A DNA stretch of 15,583 nucleotides from Betaproteobacteria bacterium (GTDB lineage: Bacteria; Pseudomonadota; Gammaproteobacteria; Burkholderiales; Usitatibacteraceae), in NCBI GenBank assembly GCA_012274175.1, contig JAAOZZ010000026.1, positions 1-15,583 of the forward strand, given 5' to 3'. The translations under genes were made by a program, and so were the position numbers. Under the pieces are notes generated by a model that ran no database searches, was not told where the DNA came from, and worked only from the letters and a program-made list of their open reading frames with translations. How positions within the stretch are numbered: position 1 is the stretch's first letter; each line of letters opens with the position of its first letter. Of this stretch, positions 6,218 to 13,703 are shown piece by piece.

Positions 6218-6997
6218 ATGTACGCCGGAACCCGCGAGGAAGCCGTCGATCTGATGCATGGGCAGGCATCGGCCGCGCCCCCTTGGCCGCCGCGGCCAGA
6301 GGAGCTCTCGTTCTTCCGGCCCAGCGCGCCGAACGTTTCCGGCGACCGCATCCTGCGCATCCAGGGTTATTCGGACTTCACGCGCGTGCGCCCCGCGATT
6401 CGCCGGGCGGCCGACGGGATGGCCGCGCTCGCCGGACCCATGAGCACATCCTGCGTCGCATTCCGCCACGTGGGGATCGCGGCCAATCGCCCCGAGGGGC
6501 TCGAGCTCGACGGCGGCCACGCGCTGCATTGCCGCGCCTTCGCGCGCGCGCTGGCCGGCTGCACCGAGGTCGTCCCGTTCGTGCTCACCGTGGGAGAGCC
6601 CCTGTGCAGGCAGGTGATGGCGCTCGCGGACGCGGGCGACCTGCTCGAGGCGGTGCTGCTGGAGACCGCGGGGTGGCTGTGCATCGAGGATGCGACGCGG
6701 CAGTTCAAGGTCGGCCTGCGGGAAGCCGCGTCGCGGCGCGGCCTGCGCATCACCTCGCGCATGGGCCCGGGCTACAGCTACCGGATCGACGGCGGCACCT
6801 GCGATTGGCCGCTGGAAGAGCAGGCCCTGCTATTCGCGCTGCTGGAGGGCGCGGAGCGCCTTCCGGTGTCGCTCATGCCCAGCTCGGCGATGCAGCCGAA
6901 GCTTTCGCGCTCGGGCCTGTACGGGATCGCGCCGCCCGGCCACGGGCCGGCGGAGGCGACCGAATTTCCCATTCCATCAGAGGAGCGGTTTCAATGA
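6218..6997 (+). CDS. MetH activation-domain-like protein (corrinoid reactivation candidate)
   Basis: The 259-residue protein resembles the stand-alone form of the AdoMet-binding activation domain of cobalamin-dependent methionine synthase. The R-x3-G-Y motif that binds AdoMet in E. coli MetH is present as R181-M-G-P-G185-Y186. It is followed by the typical W-P-L-x-E-Q stretch (197-202) and the SSAMQPKLSRSGLYGI segment (222-237), the counterpart of MetH's 'S..M.P..S.S' region. In MetH this domain supplies a methyl group from AdoMet for reductive methylation of cob(II)alamin. A similar job for the corrinoid protein encoded downstream is likely. The chosen ATG 6218 has only a weak ribosome-binding site; ATG 6254 is an alternative and would remove 12 poorly conserved residues. 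The stop overlaps the next ATG (ATGA at 6994-6997), so the genes are translationally coupled. Confidence 0.78.
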   Translation: MYAGTREEAVDLMHGQASAAPPWPPRPEELSFFRPSAPNVSGDRILRIQGYSDFTRVRPAIRRAADGMAALAGPMSTSCVAFRHVGIAANRPEGLELDGGHALHCRAFARALAGCTEVVPFVLTVGEPLCRQVMALADAGDLLEAVLLETAGWLCIEDATRQFKVGLREAASRRGLRITSRMGPGYSYRIDGGTCDWPLEEQALLFALLEGAERLPVSLMPSSAMQPKLSRSGLYGIAPPGHGPAEATEFPIPSEERFQ

Positions 6998-8007
6998 AGA
7001 TCGCAGGCGACGCGCTCATCATCATCGGCGAGAACTTCAACGCCACGCGCAAGATCAAGATCACCAGCCCGCGGGTCGTGCAGCAGGACGGCAAGGTGGG
7101 GATCGGCTACACGGACCTGGACGGCAACAAGCGCGTGCTGGACGTGACCAAGACCGTTCCCGAGGAGCCGAACAAGCGCCAGGGCTTCAACCTCCCGCAC
7201 ATCGCGGAGGCCTGCCGGCAGAAGGACCTGCACTACATCCGCTGGGCGATCAAGAACCAGGAGCTGCACGGGGCGCACATCATCGACCTGTGCGTCGACG
7301 AGATGAGCGTCTACCCGGAGGAGCGCTTCGAGTGGATGGCGTGGCTCGTGCGCACGGCCCAGGGCATCACCGACTCGGTCCTGTCCATCGACTCCTCGGA
7401 TCCGGCCACCATCCGCGCGGGCCTCGAGGCGCACGACAGCACGAAGAGCCGCCCGGCGATCAACTCCGTGAACCTGGAGGCGGGCCGGCAGGTGCTGGTG
7501 GAGATGGCCAAGGAGAGGAACGCCATCCTCTTCGCCAACGCGAGCGGCCAGAACGGCATGCCGCAGAACGCCGAGCAGCGGGTGGAGAACCTCGAAGGCT
7601 GCATGGCGATGATGGAAAAGGGCGGCATCCCCATGGACGACCGCTACCTGGATCCGCTGGTGTTCCCCATCGGCGCCGGCCCGGACTTCGGGCGCCATTA
7701 CGTGGACGCGGTGCGAACCATTCGCGAGCGCTACCCGCAGGTGCACATCTTCGGCGGCCACAGCAACGTGTCCTTCGGCCTGCCGGAGCGCCGGATGCTC
7801 AACTTCACGTTCGTCGCGCTGTCGGTGCTCGCCGGGTGCGACGCGCTGATGATCGACCCGATCATGAACCCGCCGAAGGACTTCAACGACTTCATGTTCG
7901 CCGCCAACGCCCTCCTGGGCAAGGACGAATACTCCGTGAAGTACCTCAAGTACACGCGCGCCAACATTGCCGCGGCCAAGAAGGCGGCCGCGGCGCTCGC
8001 CGCATAG
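6994..8007 (+). CDS. Methyltetrahydrofolate:corrinoid methyltransferase (pterin-binding, methyltransferase II type)
   Basis: This 337-residue protein has the DHPS-like TIM barrel of the pterin-binding family (AcsE, MtvA/CmuB, MetH folate domain). Family segments seen are the N-terminal IIGENFN (10-16), SIDSSDP (131-137), INSVNLE (156-162), FGGHSNVSFGLPERRMLN (253-270, containing the Asn that contacts the methyl-H4folate N5 in AcsE) and DALMIDP (283-289). It moves the methyl group between H4folate and the corrinoid protein in the cytoplasm. Compared with AcsE it has an N-terminal insertion of about 35 residues (20-60) rich in Lys and charged residues. AGGAG (6981-6985) lies 8 bases before ATG, and the start overlaps the preceding stop. 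Together with the UroD-type and corrinoid genes it completes the methyl relay; the MetF-like protein would handle the folate product. Confidence 0.88.
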   Translation: MKIAGDALIIIGENFNATRKIKITSPRVVQQDGKVGIGYTDLDGNKRVLDVTKTVPEEPNKRQGFNLPHIAEACRQKDLHYIRWAIKNQELHGAHIIDLCVDEMSVYPEERFEWMAWLVRTAQGITDSVLSIDSSDPATIRAGLEAHDSTKSRPAINSVNLEAGRQVLVEMAKERNAILFANASGQNGMPQNAEQRVENLEGCMAMMEKGGIPMDDRYLDPLVFPIGAGPDFGRHYVDAVRTIRERYPQVHIFGGHSNVSFGLPERRMLNFTFVALSVLAGCDALMIDPIMNPPKDFNDFMFAANALLGKDEYSVKYLKYTRANIAAAKKAAAALAA

Positions 8008-8046
8008 GGGACGGACCCCGGTGTCGAAAACCTCAAGGAGCACCCC

Positions 8047-9216
8047 GTGAAAGAACTGCTTCCCCGCGAACGATTCATCCGCACCCTGCGCCGCGAGCCC
8101 GTCGATCGCGTCTCCACGCTCTACCGCATGAAGGCGGAGGCGAAGCAGAAGATCGCCCGCGTCTTCGGCATCGACAACGCGGCCACCGGCCGCAAGCACG
8201 ACCCGACCCTGGAGCTGCGCCTCGGAAACGACGCGATCATCTACCAGATCGGGATCAACGCCGACTTCTCCCACCGCCATATCGAGATCGGCGAGACCTG
8301 GTACAACCACTTCGGCGTGGGCTACGGCAAGAGCGGCCTCGAAGGCCGCACGCCCGAGGAGGAAGCGGAGTTCAAGAAGACCCAGGAATTCTGGGGCGCG
8401 GCGAAGGTCGTTCCGGAGAACTTCCCCAAGATCCATCCCATCAAGACGCTCGACGACCTGAAGGCGTACAAGTGGCCCGACCCCGCGGATCCGGGCATGC
8501 TCGACCCCATCAGGGACCTGTGCGCGAGGTACCAGAAGGACTACTTCATCATCGTGGACCTCTCGTCGACGCTGATCGAGGCCGCGTACGCGCACCTCGT
8601 GGGCACCCAGAACTTCTTCCTCTACATGCACGACGAGCCGGAGCTCATCAACGGCGTGCTGGACGGGCTCACCGACTACTACACGGAGCTCGGCCGCAAC
8701 GCGATCAAGCTCGGCGTCGACATGATCCGCGTGGGCGACGACATCGGGGCCCAGCAGTCGATGATGCTCTCGCCCAAATCGTGGCGCGAGTACGCCAAGC
8801 CCCGCTTCAAGCGCATGTTCGACGTCTTCCGCAAGGAAAACCCCGAGATCTTCATCAAGTTCCACTCGTGCGGCGACTATTCCGCGGTGTTGCCCGACGA
8901 GATCGAGCTGGGGGCGCACCTCTCGGGCCTCATGCAGCCCACCGGAGGCCTGAAGGACCAGGCCGCGATCAAGTCGAAGTTCGGCAACGACATCGTGCTG
9001 GCGGGCGGCTTCGACGTGCAGCGCATCCTGCCGCGCGGGCAGGTGGAGGACGTGCGCAAGGGCGTCTTCGAGTGCTTCAAGAACCTGGGCCCGGGCGGGG
9101 GCTACATCTTCTCGCCTTCCCACTACATCATGGCCGACGTCCCGATCCAGAACATCATGGCGATGTTCGAGGCGCAGAAGGACTTCGGCGTCTACGGCAA
9201 GTACCCGTTGAACTGA
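8047..9216 (+). CDS. UroD-family corrinoid-dependent methyltransferase (methyltransferase I, substrate unknown)
   Basis: A 389-residue protein of the uroporphyrinogen decarboxylase superfamily, in the branch of MtaA, CmuA and MtvB-type methyltransferases. It starts at GTG 8047 with AAGGAG (8035-8040) 6 bases upstream. The zinc-site motif H273-S-C275-G is present, followed by LAGGFDVQRILP (318-329) and GGGYIFSPSHY (350-360). The third ligand position, a Cys in MtaA and CmuA, appears to be His359 here, which may define a subfamily. True UroD is unlikely given the neighbours and the HxCG motif. In such systems this subunit transfers a methyl group between the substrate and the corrinoid protein and sets the specificity of the pathway. 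The substrate cannot be read from the sequence: methoxylated aromatics, other methyl donors, or a methyl acceptor as in the estradiol-methylating emt system of Denitratisoma are all possible. Confidence 0.85.
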   Translation: MKELLPRERFIRTLRREPVDRVSTLYRMKAEAKQKIARVFGIDNAATGRKHDPTLELRLGNDAIIYQIGINADFSHRHIEIGETWYNHFGVGYGKSGLEGRTPEEEAEFKKTQEFWGAAKVVPENFPKIHPIKTLDDLKAYKWPDPADPGMLDPIRDLCARYQKDYFIIVDLSSTLIEAAYAHLVGTQNFFLYMHDEPELINGVLDGLTDYYTELGRNAIKLGVDMIRVGDDIGAQQSMMLSPKSWREYAKPRFKRMFDVFRKENPEIFIKFHSCGDYSAVLPDEIELGAHLSGLMQPTGGLKDQAAIKSKFGNDIVLAGGFDVQRILPRGQVEDVRKGVFECFKNLGPGGGYIFSPSHYIMADVPIQNIMAMFEAQKDFGVYGKYPLN

Positions 9217-9249
9217 CCGGCGCGAGCACTTTCATCCAGGAGGCTGTGC

Positions 9250-9966
9250 ATGTCTGAAATCGAAGAACCGGTATTCAAGATCCCGCCGGGTTGGGAGTCT
9301 CGTGCGCCGGCGGGGTGGGAATGGCAGTCGCTCTGGACCGCGGTCGAGGAGGGCGATCACAAGTTCGCCGACCAGCGCACGAGGGAGGCGATCGCCGCGG
9401 GCATCAACCCGCGCGTGATCCTGGACGACGGCCTCTTTCCCGGGTTCGACCTGCAGGGCGACCGGTTCACGGCACAGATCATCTTCATCCCGGAGATGCT
9501 CATCACCGCGCGGGCCATGAAGGCGGGCCTCGCGCTCATCCGGCCGCTGCTCGCCGCCAACAAGGAAAAGCCCGTGGGCACGTTCGTCATGGGCACGGTG
9601 CTGGGCGACATGCACGACATCGGGCAGTCGATCGTGACGATCATGCTCGAGAACGCCGGGTTCAACGTGATCAACCTCGGCACCGACGTGCATCCCGACC
9701 GCTTCATCTCCACCGCCCTCGAGAACAATGCGGACCTGGTGGGCCTCTCCGCGCTGCTGTCGACCACCGTGTACTACCAGAAGGTGACGATCGAGGAGTT
9801 CCAGAAGGCGGGGCACCGCAACAAGGTGAAGATCCTGATCGGCGGCGCGCCCACGTCCCAGGAATGGGCCGACAGCTGCGGCGCCGACGGCTGGGGCAAG
9901 GACGCCGTGGAAGCGGTGAAGCTCGCGCTGCGGCTGGTGGGCGAGCGGCGCGAGGCCTGGGCCTGA
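9250..9966 (+). CDS. Corrinoid (B12-binding) protein of the methyl-transfer system
   Basis: The 238-residue protein has the two-part layout of methyltransferase corrinoid proteins. An N-terminal helical cap (about 25-105) is followed by a Rossmann-type B12 domain. The cobalamin-binding signature is clear: D120-x-H122-x2-G125 (GDMHDIG), S167-x-L169, and the GG at 198-199, so the cofactor is bound base-off/His-on with H122 as lower ligand. It shuttles the methyl group between methyltransferases I and II and is recharged by the activator encoded next. The N-terminus carries about 20 extra residues (PPGWESRAPAGWEW) not typical of the cap. AGGAGG (9238-9243) sits 6 bases before ATG, the strongest ribosome-binding site of the operon, fitting a product needed in high amount. 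Confidence 0.94.
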   Translation: MSEIEEPVFKIPPGWESRAPAGWEWQSLWTAVEEGDHKFADQRTREAIAAGINPRVILDDGLFPGFDLQGDRFTAQIIFIPEMLITARAMKAGLALIRPLLAANKEKPVGTFVMGTVLGDMHDIGQSIVTIMLENAGFNVINLGTDVHPDRFISTALENNADLVGLSALLSTTVYYQKVTIEEFQKAGHRNKVKILIGGAPTSQEWADSCGADGWGKDAVEAVKLALRLVGERREAWA

Positions 9967-9970
9967 CGCC

Positions 9971-11899
9971 GTGTCCGGCGGGAGAACCGTCCAGTTCGTG
10001 ACCGCGGCGGGGGAATCCCGGCGGGTCGCCGCACCCGCGGATGCCACGCTCCTCGACGCGGCGCGCCTGGCGCACGTCGAAATGGACGCCACCTGCGGCG
10101 GCCGCGGCCGATGCCGCAGCTGCCGCGTGAAGGTGATGGCGGGCGAGATCCCGCCGCCTACGCTGCAGGACACGCTGCAGCTCGGCCACGACGAGGTGCA
10201 CGAGCGCTTCCGGCTCGCCTGCCAGACGCGCGTCATCTCCGATTGCACCGTCATGGCGATGCCGCCGAAGGCGGAATCCGGGTATCAGATCCTCGCGGGC
10301 GACGTGGACCTCACGGAGGACTCGAGGCTGCACCTGGATTCGGGCGTGGCCAAGCGCCTCGTCGCCGCCAAGGCCCCCGTGGGCGAGCACCACCAGACAT
10401 CGGACCTGGACGAGATCCTCGCGTGCCTCCCGGCGGACACCGACCGGCGCCTGGCGCTCGACGTGTTGCGCAAGGTGCCGGGGGCGCTGCGCAAGGACAA
10501 GGGCCGGCTCACGGTGACCACGTTCAACTCCGAGGTGATCGACATCGAGGCGGGGGACACCACGGCGCTCGCCTACGGCATGGCCTTCGACATCGGCACC
10601 ACCAGCATCGTGGGCACGCTGATGGACCTCGCCACCGGCGAGCAGCTGGCGGCGGTCGGGGGGCTCAATCCCCAGGCCCAGTACGGCGGCGACCTCATGT
10701 CGCGCATCGCCTTCGTGCAGTTCGACGAATCGAAGCTCGTGACCCTGCGCGCCAAGATCCTCGGCGGCATCAACGACTTCATCAAGGAGGCCTGCGCCGC
10801 GGCCGGGGTGAGCGCGGAAAACGTCTACAAGATCGTGGTGGTGGGCAACACCTGCATGCACCACATCTTCCTCGGGATCGACGTGACCTACGTGGGCCTC
10901 GCGCCCTACGCGCCCGCGGTGCGCGACCTGCTGGTGTACCCGGCGCGGGAGCTCCCGCTCAAGGCGGCCCCGAACGCGAAGGTGTGCATGCTGCCCATCG
11001 TGGCGGGCTTCGTGGGCGCCGACACGATGGCGTGCGTGCTCGCCACCCGGATCTACGAAAGCGAGGAGATCCGGGCGCTGGTGGACATCGGGACCAACGG
11101 CGAGGTGGTGATGGGTTCGCGGGAAAAGCTCTACGCGTGCTCCGCGCCCGCCGGCCCGGCCCTCGAGGGCGCTCAGATCCGCCACGGCATGCGCGGGGCG
11201 ATCGGGGCGATCGAGAAGGTCGCGATCGGCGAGGACGTCGCCTGCAGCGTGATCGGAGATGCGCCCGCGGTGGGCATCTGCGGATCGGGGCTGATCGACG
11301 CGTGTGCGAAGATGCTCGATGCGCGCATCATCGACGCCAACGGCCTGCTGCGCCGCGAGGGCAGCCCGCCGCTCGTCCCCGCCCTGCAGAGCCGGATCGT
11401 GCAGGGGGAGGGCGGCCGGCAGTTCGTGCTGGTGCGCAAGGGCGAGGCGGGCCGCGACCACGACATCAGCATCACCCAGGCCGACATCCGCCAGCTCCAG
11501 CTCGCCAAGAGCGCCATCTACTCCGGGATCATGATGCTGCGCGACGTGATGGGCATCGCCGACGAGCAGATCCGCGAGCTCATGCTGTGCGGGGGCTTCG
11601 GCAACTACATCAGCATCGAAAGCTCGGTGAAGATCCGCTTGCTGCCGCCGCTGCCCGTCGAGCGGATCACCTACATGGGAAACGCGGCCGCGATCGGCGC
11701 GCAGATGGCGCTGCTCTCGGAAACGGAGCGCCTGCGCGCCTTCGAGCTCGCGCAGCAAATCGAGCACGTGGCGCTTGCCGCGCGCCCGGAATTCCAGGCG
11801 ATCTTCGTCGAGGGAATGAACTTCACCGGGACCCCCTTCGACGCGGAGGAGCGGGGAAAGCCGCGCCGCGGACGCGACGCGGCCGTGCGGACGGGATAG
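9971..11899 (+). CDS. RACo-type reductive activator of corrinoid protein (ferredoxin-ASKHA fusion)
   Basis: The 642-residue protein combines an N-terminal [2Fe-2S] domain (C42-x5-C48-x2-C51 and C84) with a C-terminal ASKHA-type ATPase. ATPase segments are FDIGTTSIVGT (206-216), VVGNTCMHH (290-298), DIGTNGEVV (372-380), a GICGSGLIDA phosphate loop near 435-445, and LCGGFGNYIS near 538. The linker (100-200) fits the family layout. RACo proteins use ATP to drive reduction of inactive cob(II)alamin to cob(I)alamin on the partner corrinoid protein. GTG 9971 lies 4 bases after the corrinoid-protein stop and has only a distant GAGG, so it is probably translated by coupling. Its presence shows that the corrinoid protein works through the oxygen-sensitive Co(I) state. 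Confidence 0.93.
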   Translation: MSGGRTVQFVTAAGESRRVAAPADATLLDAARLAHVEMDATCGGRGRCRSCRVKVMAGEIPPPTLQDTLQLGHDEVHERFRLACQTRVISDCTVMAMPPKAESGYQILAGDVDLTEDSRLHLDSGVAKRLVAAKAPVGEHHQTSDLDEILACLPADTDRRLALDVLRKVPGALRKDKGRLTVTTFNSEVIDIEAGDTTALAYGMAFDIGTTSIVGTLMDLATGEQLAAVGGLNPQAQYGGDLMSRIAFVQFDESKLVTLRAKILGGINDFIKEACAAAGVSAENVYKIVVVGNTCMHHIFLGIDVTYVGLAPYAPAVRDLLVYPARELPLKAAPNAKVCMLPIVAGFVGADTMACVLATRIYESEEIRALVDIGTNGEVVMGSREKLYACSAPAGPALEGAQIRHGMRGAIGAIEKVAIGEDVACSVIGDAPAVGICGSGLIDACAKMLDARIIDANGLLRREGSPPLVPALQSRIVQGEGGRQFVLVRKGEAGRDHDISITQADIRQLQLAKSAIYSGIMMLRDVMGIADEQIRELMLCGGFGNYISIESSVKIRLLPPLPVERITYMGNAAAIGAQMALLSETERLRAFELAQQIEHVALAARPEFQAIFVEGMNFTGTPFDAEERGKPRRGRDAAVRTG

Positions 11900-11909
11900 G
11901 CGGCGCCCC

Positions 11910-12887
11910 TTGCGGATCAATCTCCTCTTCGGCTTCCTCGGCTCGGGCAAGACCACGCTTGCCAAGCACCTGCTCGCCGAGCGCGGGCGCGACGTGAAGA
12001 CCGCGGTGATCGTGAACGAGTTCGGCGAGGTGGGGGTGGACGGCGACATCCTGCGCGGGAACAACGTGGACGTGGTCGAGCTCAATTCGGGGTGCCTGTG
12101 CTGCACGCTGCGCGGCTCGCTCATGATGGCGGTGGAGGAGCTGCGGGAGAAAGCCGGCGTGGAGCGCGTGATCGTCGAGGCGACCGGCGTGGCCCAGCCC
12201 TCGGAGCTCGTGGAGAGCCTCGCCGAATCGTCGCTTGCCGGGCAGTTCGACGTGGGGCCCCTGGTGACCGTGGTCGACGCCGCCAAATTCCCGAAGCTCC
12301 TCTCGATGCTGGGAGACTTCTACCTGGACCAGGTCGAGAGCGCCGACATCGTGATCGTGAACAAGATCGACCTGGTGAGCCCCGAGGAGCTGATGGCCGT
12401 CTCGCGGCAGGTGCGCGAGATCAACGAGCACGCCGACATCCTCTACGCCGAGCAAGGCCAGGTCATCCCGGAGCAGCTCTTCGACCAGCGCGACGACGGC
12501 CTGGTGGAGCGAGCCATGGCCCAGGATGATCATGGCTCGGGCGACGGGCATGACCACGACCACGACCATCACGACCACGACCATCACGACCACGACCATG
12601 AACACGATCCCCACGCAGACGCACCCGCGCAGTCCTTCGTCCTGCGAGGAGCGGGCGGTGCGCGCCGGGCGGGCGTGGAGCGCTTCTTCTCGGGGCTGCC
12701 CGAGAACGTCTGGCGCGCCAAGGGCTTCATGCGCATCGACGGCGAGCCGCGCCTCATCCAGTATTCCCTCGGCCAGCTCGAGATCACGCCCGCCGGGCAA
12801 GCCCCGAACGAGGCGATCGTCTTCATCGGGCAGGGCATGGACCAGGCCGGGATCGAATCGCGCTTCGCGCTGGTAGGCAAGCGATGA
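11910..12887 (+). CDS. CobW/COG0523 GTPase with His-rich metal-binding loop
   Basis: The 325-residue protein is a G3E-family P-loop GTPase: Walker A GFLGSGKTT (8-16), the COG0523 metal-binding motif G61-CLCC-65, and NKID (151-154) for guanine recognition. Residues 208-235 form a His/Asp-rich loop with about a dozen His, placed between the GTPase and C-terminal CobW domains. Family members are metallochaperones for Zn, Co or other metals, and some relate to cobalamin biosynthesis. In this operon it may load metal into the UroD-type methyltransferase (a zinc enzyme in its family) or support cobalamin handling; this is inferred from position. It begins at TTG 11910, the only suitable start, with an AGGCGG site 6 bases ahead, and overlaps the gntR start by 4 bases (ATGA). 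Confidence 0.88.
   Translation: MRINLLFGFLGSGKTTLAKHLLAERGRDVKTAVIVNEFGEVGVDGDILRGNNVDVVELNSGCLCCTLRGSLMMAVEELREKAGVERVIVEATGVAQPSELVESLAESSLAGQFDVGPLVTVVDAAKFPKLLSMLGDFYLDQVESADIVIVNKIDLVSPEELMAVSRQVREINEHADILYAEQGQVIPEQLFDQRDDGLVERAMAQDDHGSGDGHDHDHDHHDHDHHDHDHEHDPHADAPAQSFVLRGAGGARRAGVERFFSGLPENVWRAKGFMRIDGEPRLIQYSLGQLEITPAGQAPNEAIVFIGQGMDQAGIESRFALVGKR
12558..12599. repeat. 15-bp tandem repeat encoding the His-rich loop
   Basis: The unit GACCACGACCATCAC occurs 2.8 times head to tail and encodes Asp-His-Asp-His-His. It keeps frame, so copy-number change would alter the number of metal-binding histidines by steps of five residues without breaking the gene. Confidence 0.85.
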
Positions 12888-13624
12888 CCGCCGTCGCCCG
12901 CAAATCCGAAGGCCGCGCCGCACGCCGGGCTTCTCCGGTCCGCTCGCCTGCGCGGGCCCTGGCCCCGGCCCGGGAGCAGGAACCGCGCTCCCTCGCGGAG
13001 AGAGCCTACGAGTTGCTCGTGCGCAAGATCACGCGCCTCGAGGCGGCACCCGGTGCGGTGCTGGTGGAAAAGGCGCTGATGGAGGAGTTCGGCATCGGCC
13101 GCACGCCGATCCGCGAGGCGATGCAGCGCCTCGCCATCGAGCGCCTGGTGGACCATTCGCCCAACCGCGGCATGTTCGTCTCGGAGATCACCGCCACCGA
13201 CGTGCAGCAGATCTACGAGTTTCGCGCGGTCCTCGACGGCTACGCCGCGGCGCTCGCGGCGATGCGCGCCACGCCGGAGCAGGTGCGCGAGCTCGCCCTG
13301 CTGCACAAGAAGCTGCTGCGGGCCACGGAGGACGACGACGTCAACGAGTACGTGACGCTCGACCGCCAGTTCTACCGCGTGCTCGCCGAGGCCGCCCACA
13401 ACGGGCTCGTAGCGGACTCGATCCCGCGCATCTTCAACCTGCACCTGCGCCTGTGGTTCTTCATCTCGAAGAAGACGGGAGACTGGCACGCCATCGCGGC
13501 GTCGCACCAGGAGATGACCCGCGACGTGGTGGCCGCCCTCGAGCGGCGCGACCCGGGCAAGGCGAGGCACGCGATGGAAAGCTACATCGCCCGGCGCAAC
13601 CAGGACGTCAAGAAGATCCTCTGA
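12884..13624 (+). CDS. GntR-family transcriptional regulator (FadR/FCD subfamily)
   Basis: The 246-residue protein has an N-terminal winged helix (about 36-103, with GRTPIREAMQRL as the recognition helix region) and a C-terminal FCD ligand-binding domain (about 108-238). The first 33 residues are a basic, Ala/Pro/Arg-rich extension. FCD domains usually hold a metal through D-x3-H and two further His. Here D160 and H208 remain, but the other positions read Y164 (LDRQFY) and Y234 (AMESYI), so metal binding is probably lost or changed. It is translationally coupled to the cobW-type gene by ATGA overlap and is the last gene of the operon, so it is the obvious candidate local regulator, probably responding to the pathway substrate or an intermediate. 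Its binding sites may be the palindromes near 5663, 5834 and 6193. Confidence 0.9.
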   Translation: MTAVARKSEGRAARRASPVRSPARALAPAREQEPRSLAERAYELLVRKITRLEAAPGAVLVEKALMEEFGIGRTPIREAMQRLAIERLVDHSPNRGMFVSEITATDVQQIYEFRAVLDGYAAALAAMRATPEQVRELALLHKKLLRATEDDDVNEYVTLDRQFYRVLAEAAHNGLVADSIPRIFNLHLRLWFFISKKTGDWHAIAASHQEMTRDVVAALERRDPGKARHAMESYIARRNQDVKKIL

Positions 13625-13654
13625 CGGGCTTGCGTGCGACGCATGCGGGCCCGT
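13624..13654 (+). terminator. Possible hairpin terminator after gntR
   Basis: Directly at the gntR stop, ACGGGC (13624-13629) pairs with GCCCGT (13649-13654), and GCGT/ACGC pair inside it. No U-run follows, so it is at best a weak or factor-aided terminator. Its position between the corrinoid operon and the riboswitch promoter fits an end of transcription. Confidence 0.3.
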
Positions 13655-13664
13655 TGCGCAGCGC

Positions 13665-13694
13665 TTGGCTCCGCGCCCGGGGCGCTGCTACTAT
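13665..13694 (+). promoter_or_regulatory. Sigma-70-like promoter of the cobalamin riboswitch/btuB unit
   Basis: TTGGCT (13665-13670) and TACTAT (13689-13694) are separated by 18 bp, about 10 bases upstream of the first riboswitch helix. A start of transcription near 13700 would include the whole aptamer. No other good promoter is seen between gntR and the riboswitch. Confidence 0.55.
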
Positions 13695-13703
13695 CCTCCC
13701 AGA

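Noticed and set aside
6991..9123. 700-codon open frame on the minus strand across the methyltransferase genes
   Set aside because: It is low-complexity Val/Arg/His/Asp-rich and lies antisense to two proteins with clear family motifs.
8047..9216. Haem-pathway uroporphyrinogen decarboxylase (hemE)
   Set aside because: The HSCG metal motif and the adjacent corrinoid protein, pterin-binding methyltransferase and activator point to the methyltransferase branch of the superfamily.
9704..12286. 860-codon open frame on the minus strand across the RACo gene
   Set aside because: It is antisense to a well-supported RACo protein and has no recognisable motif; it arises from codon bias.
12552..12599. 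Possible CRISPR or other repeat array at the GACCAC repeats
   Set aside because: The repeats are direct, in frame, without spacers, and encode the His-rich loop of the CobW-type protein.
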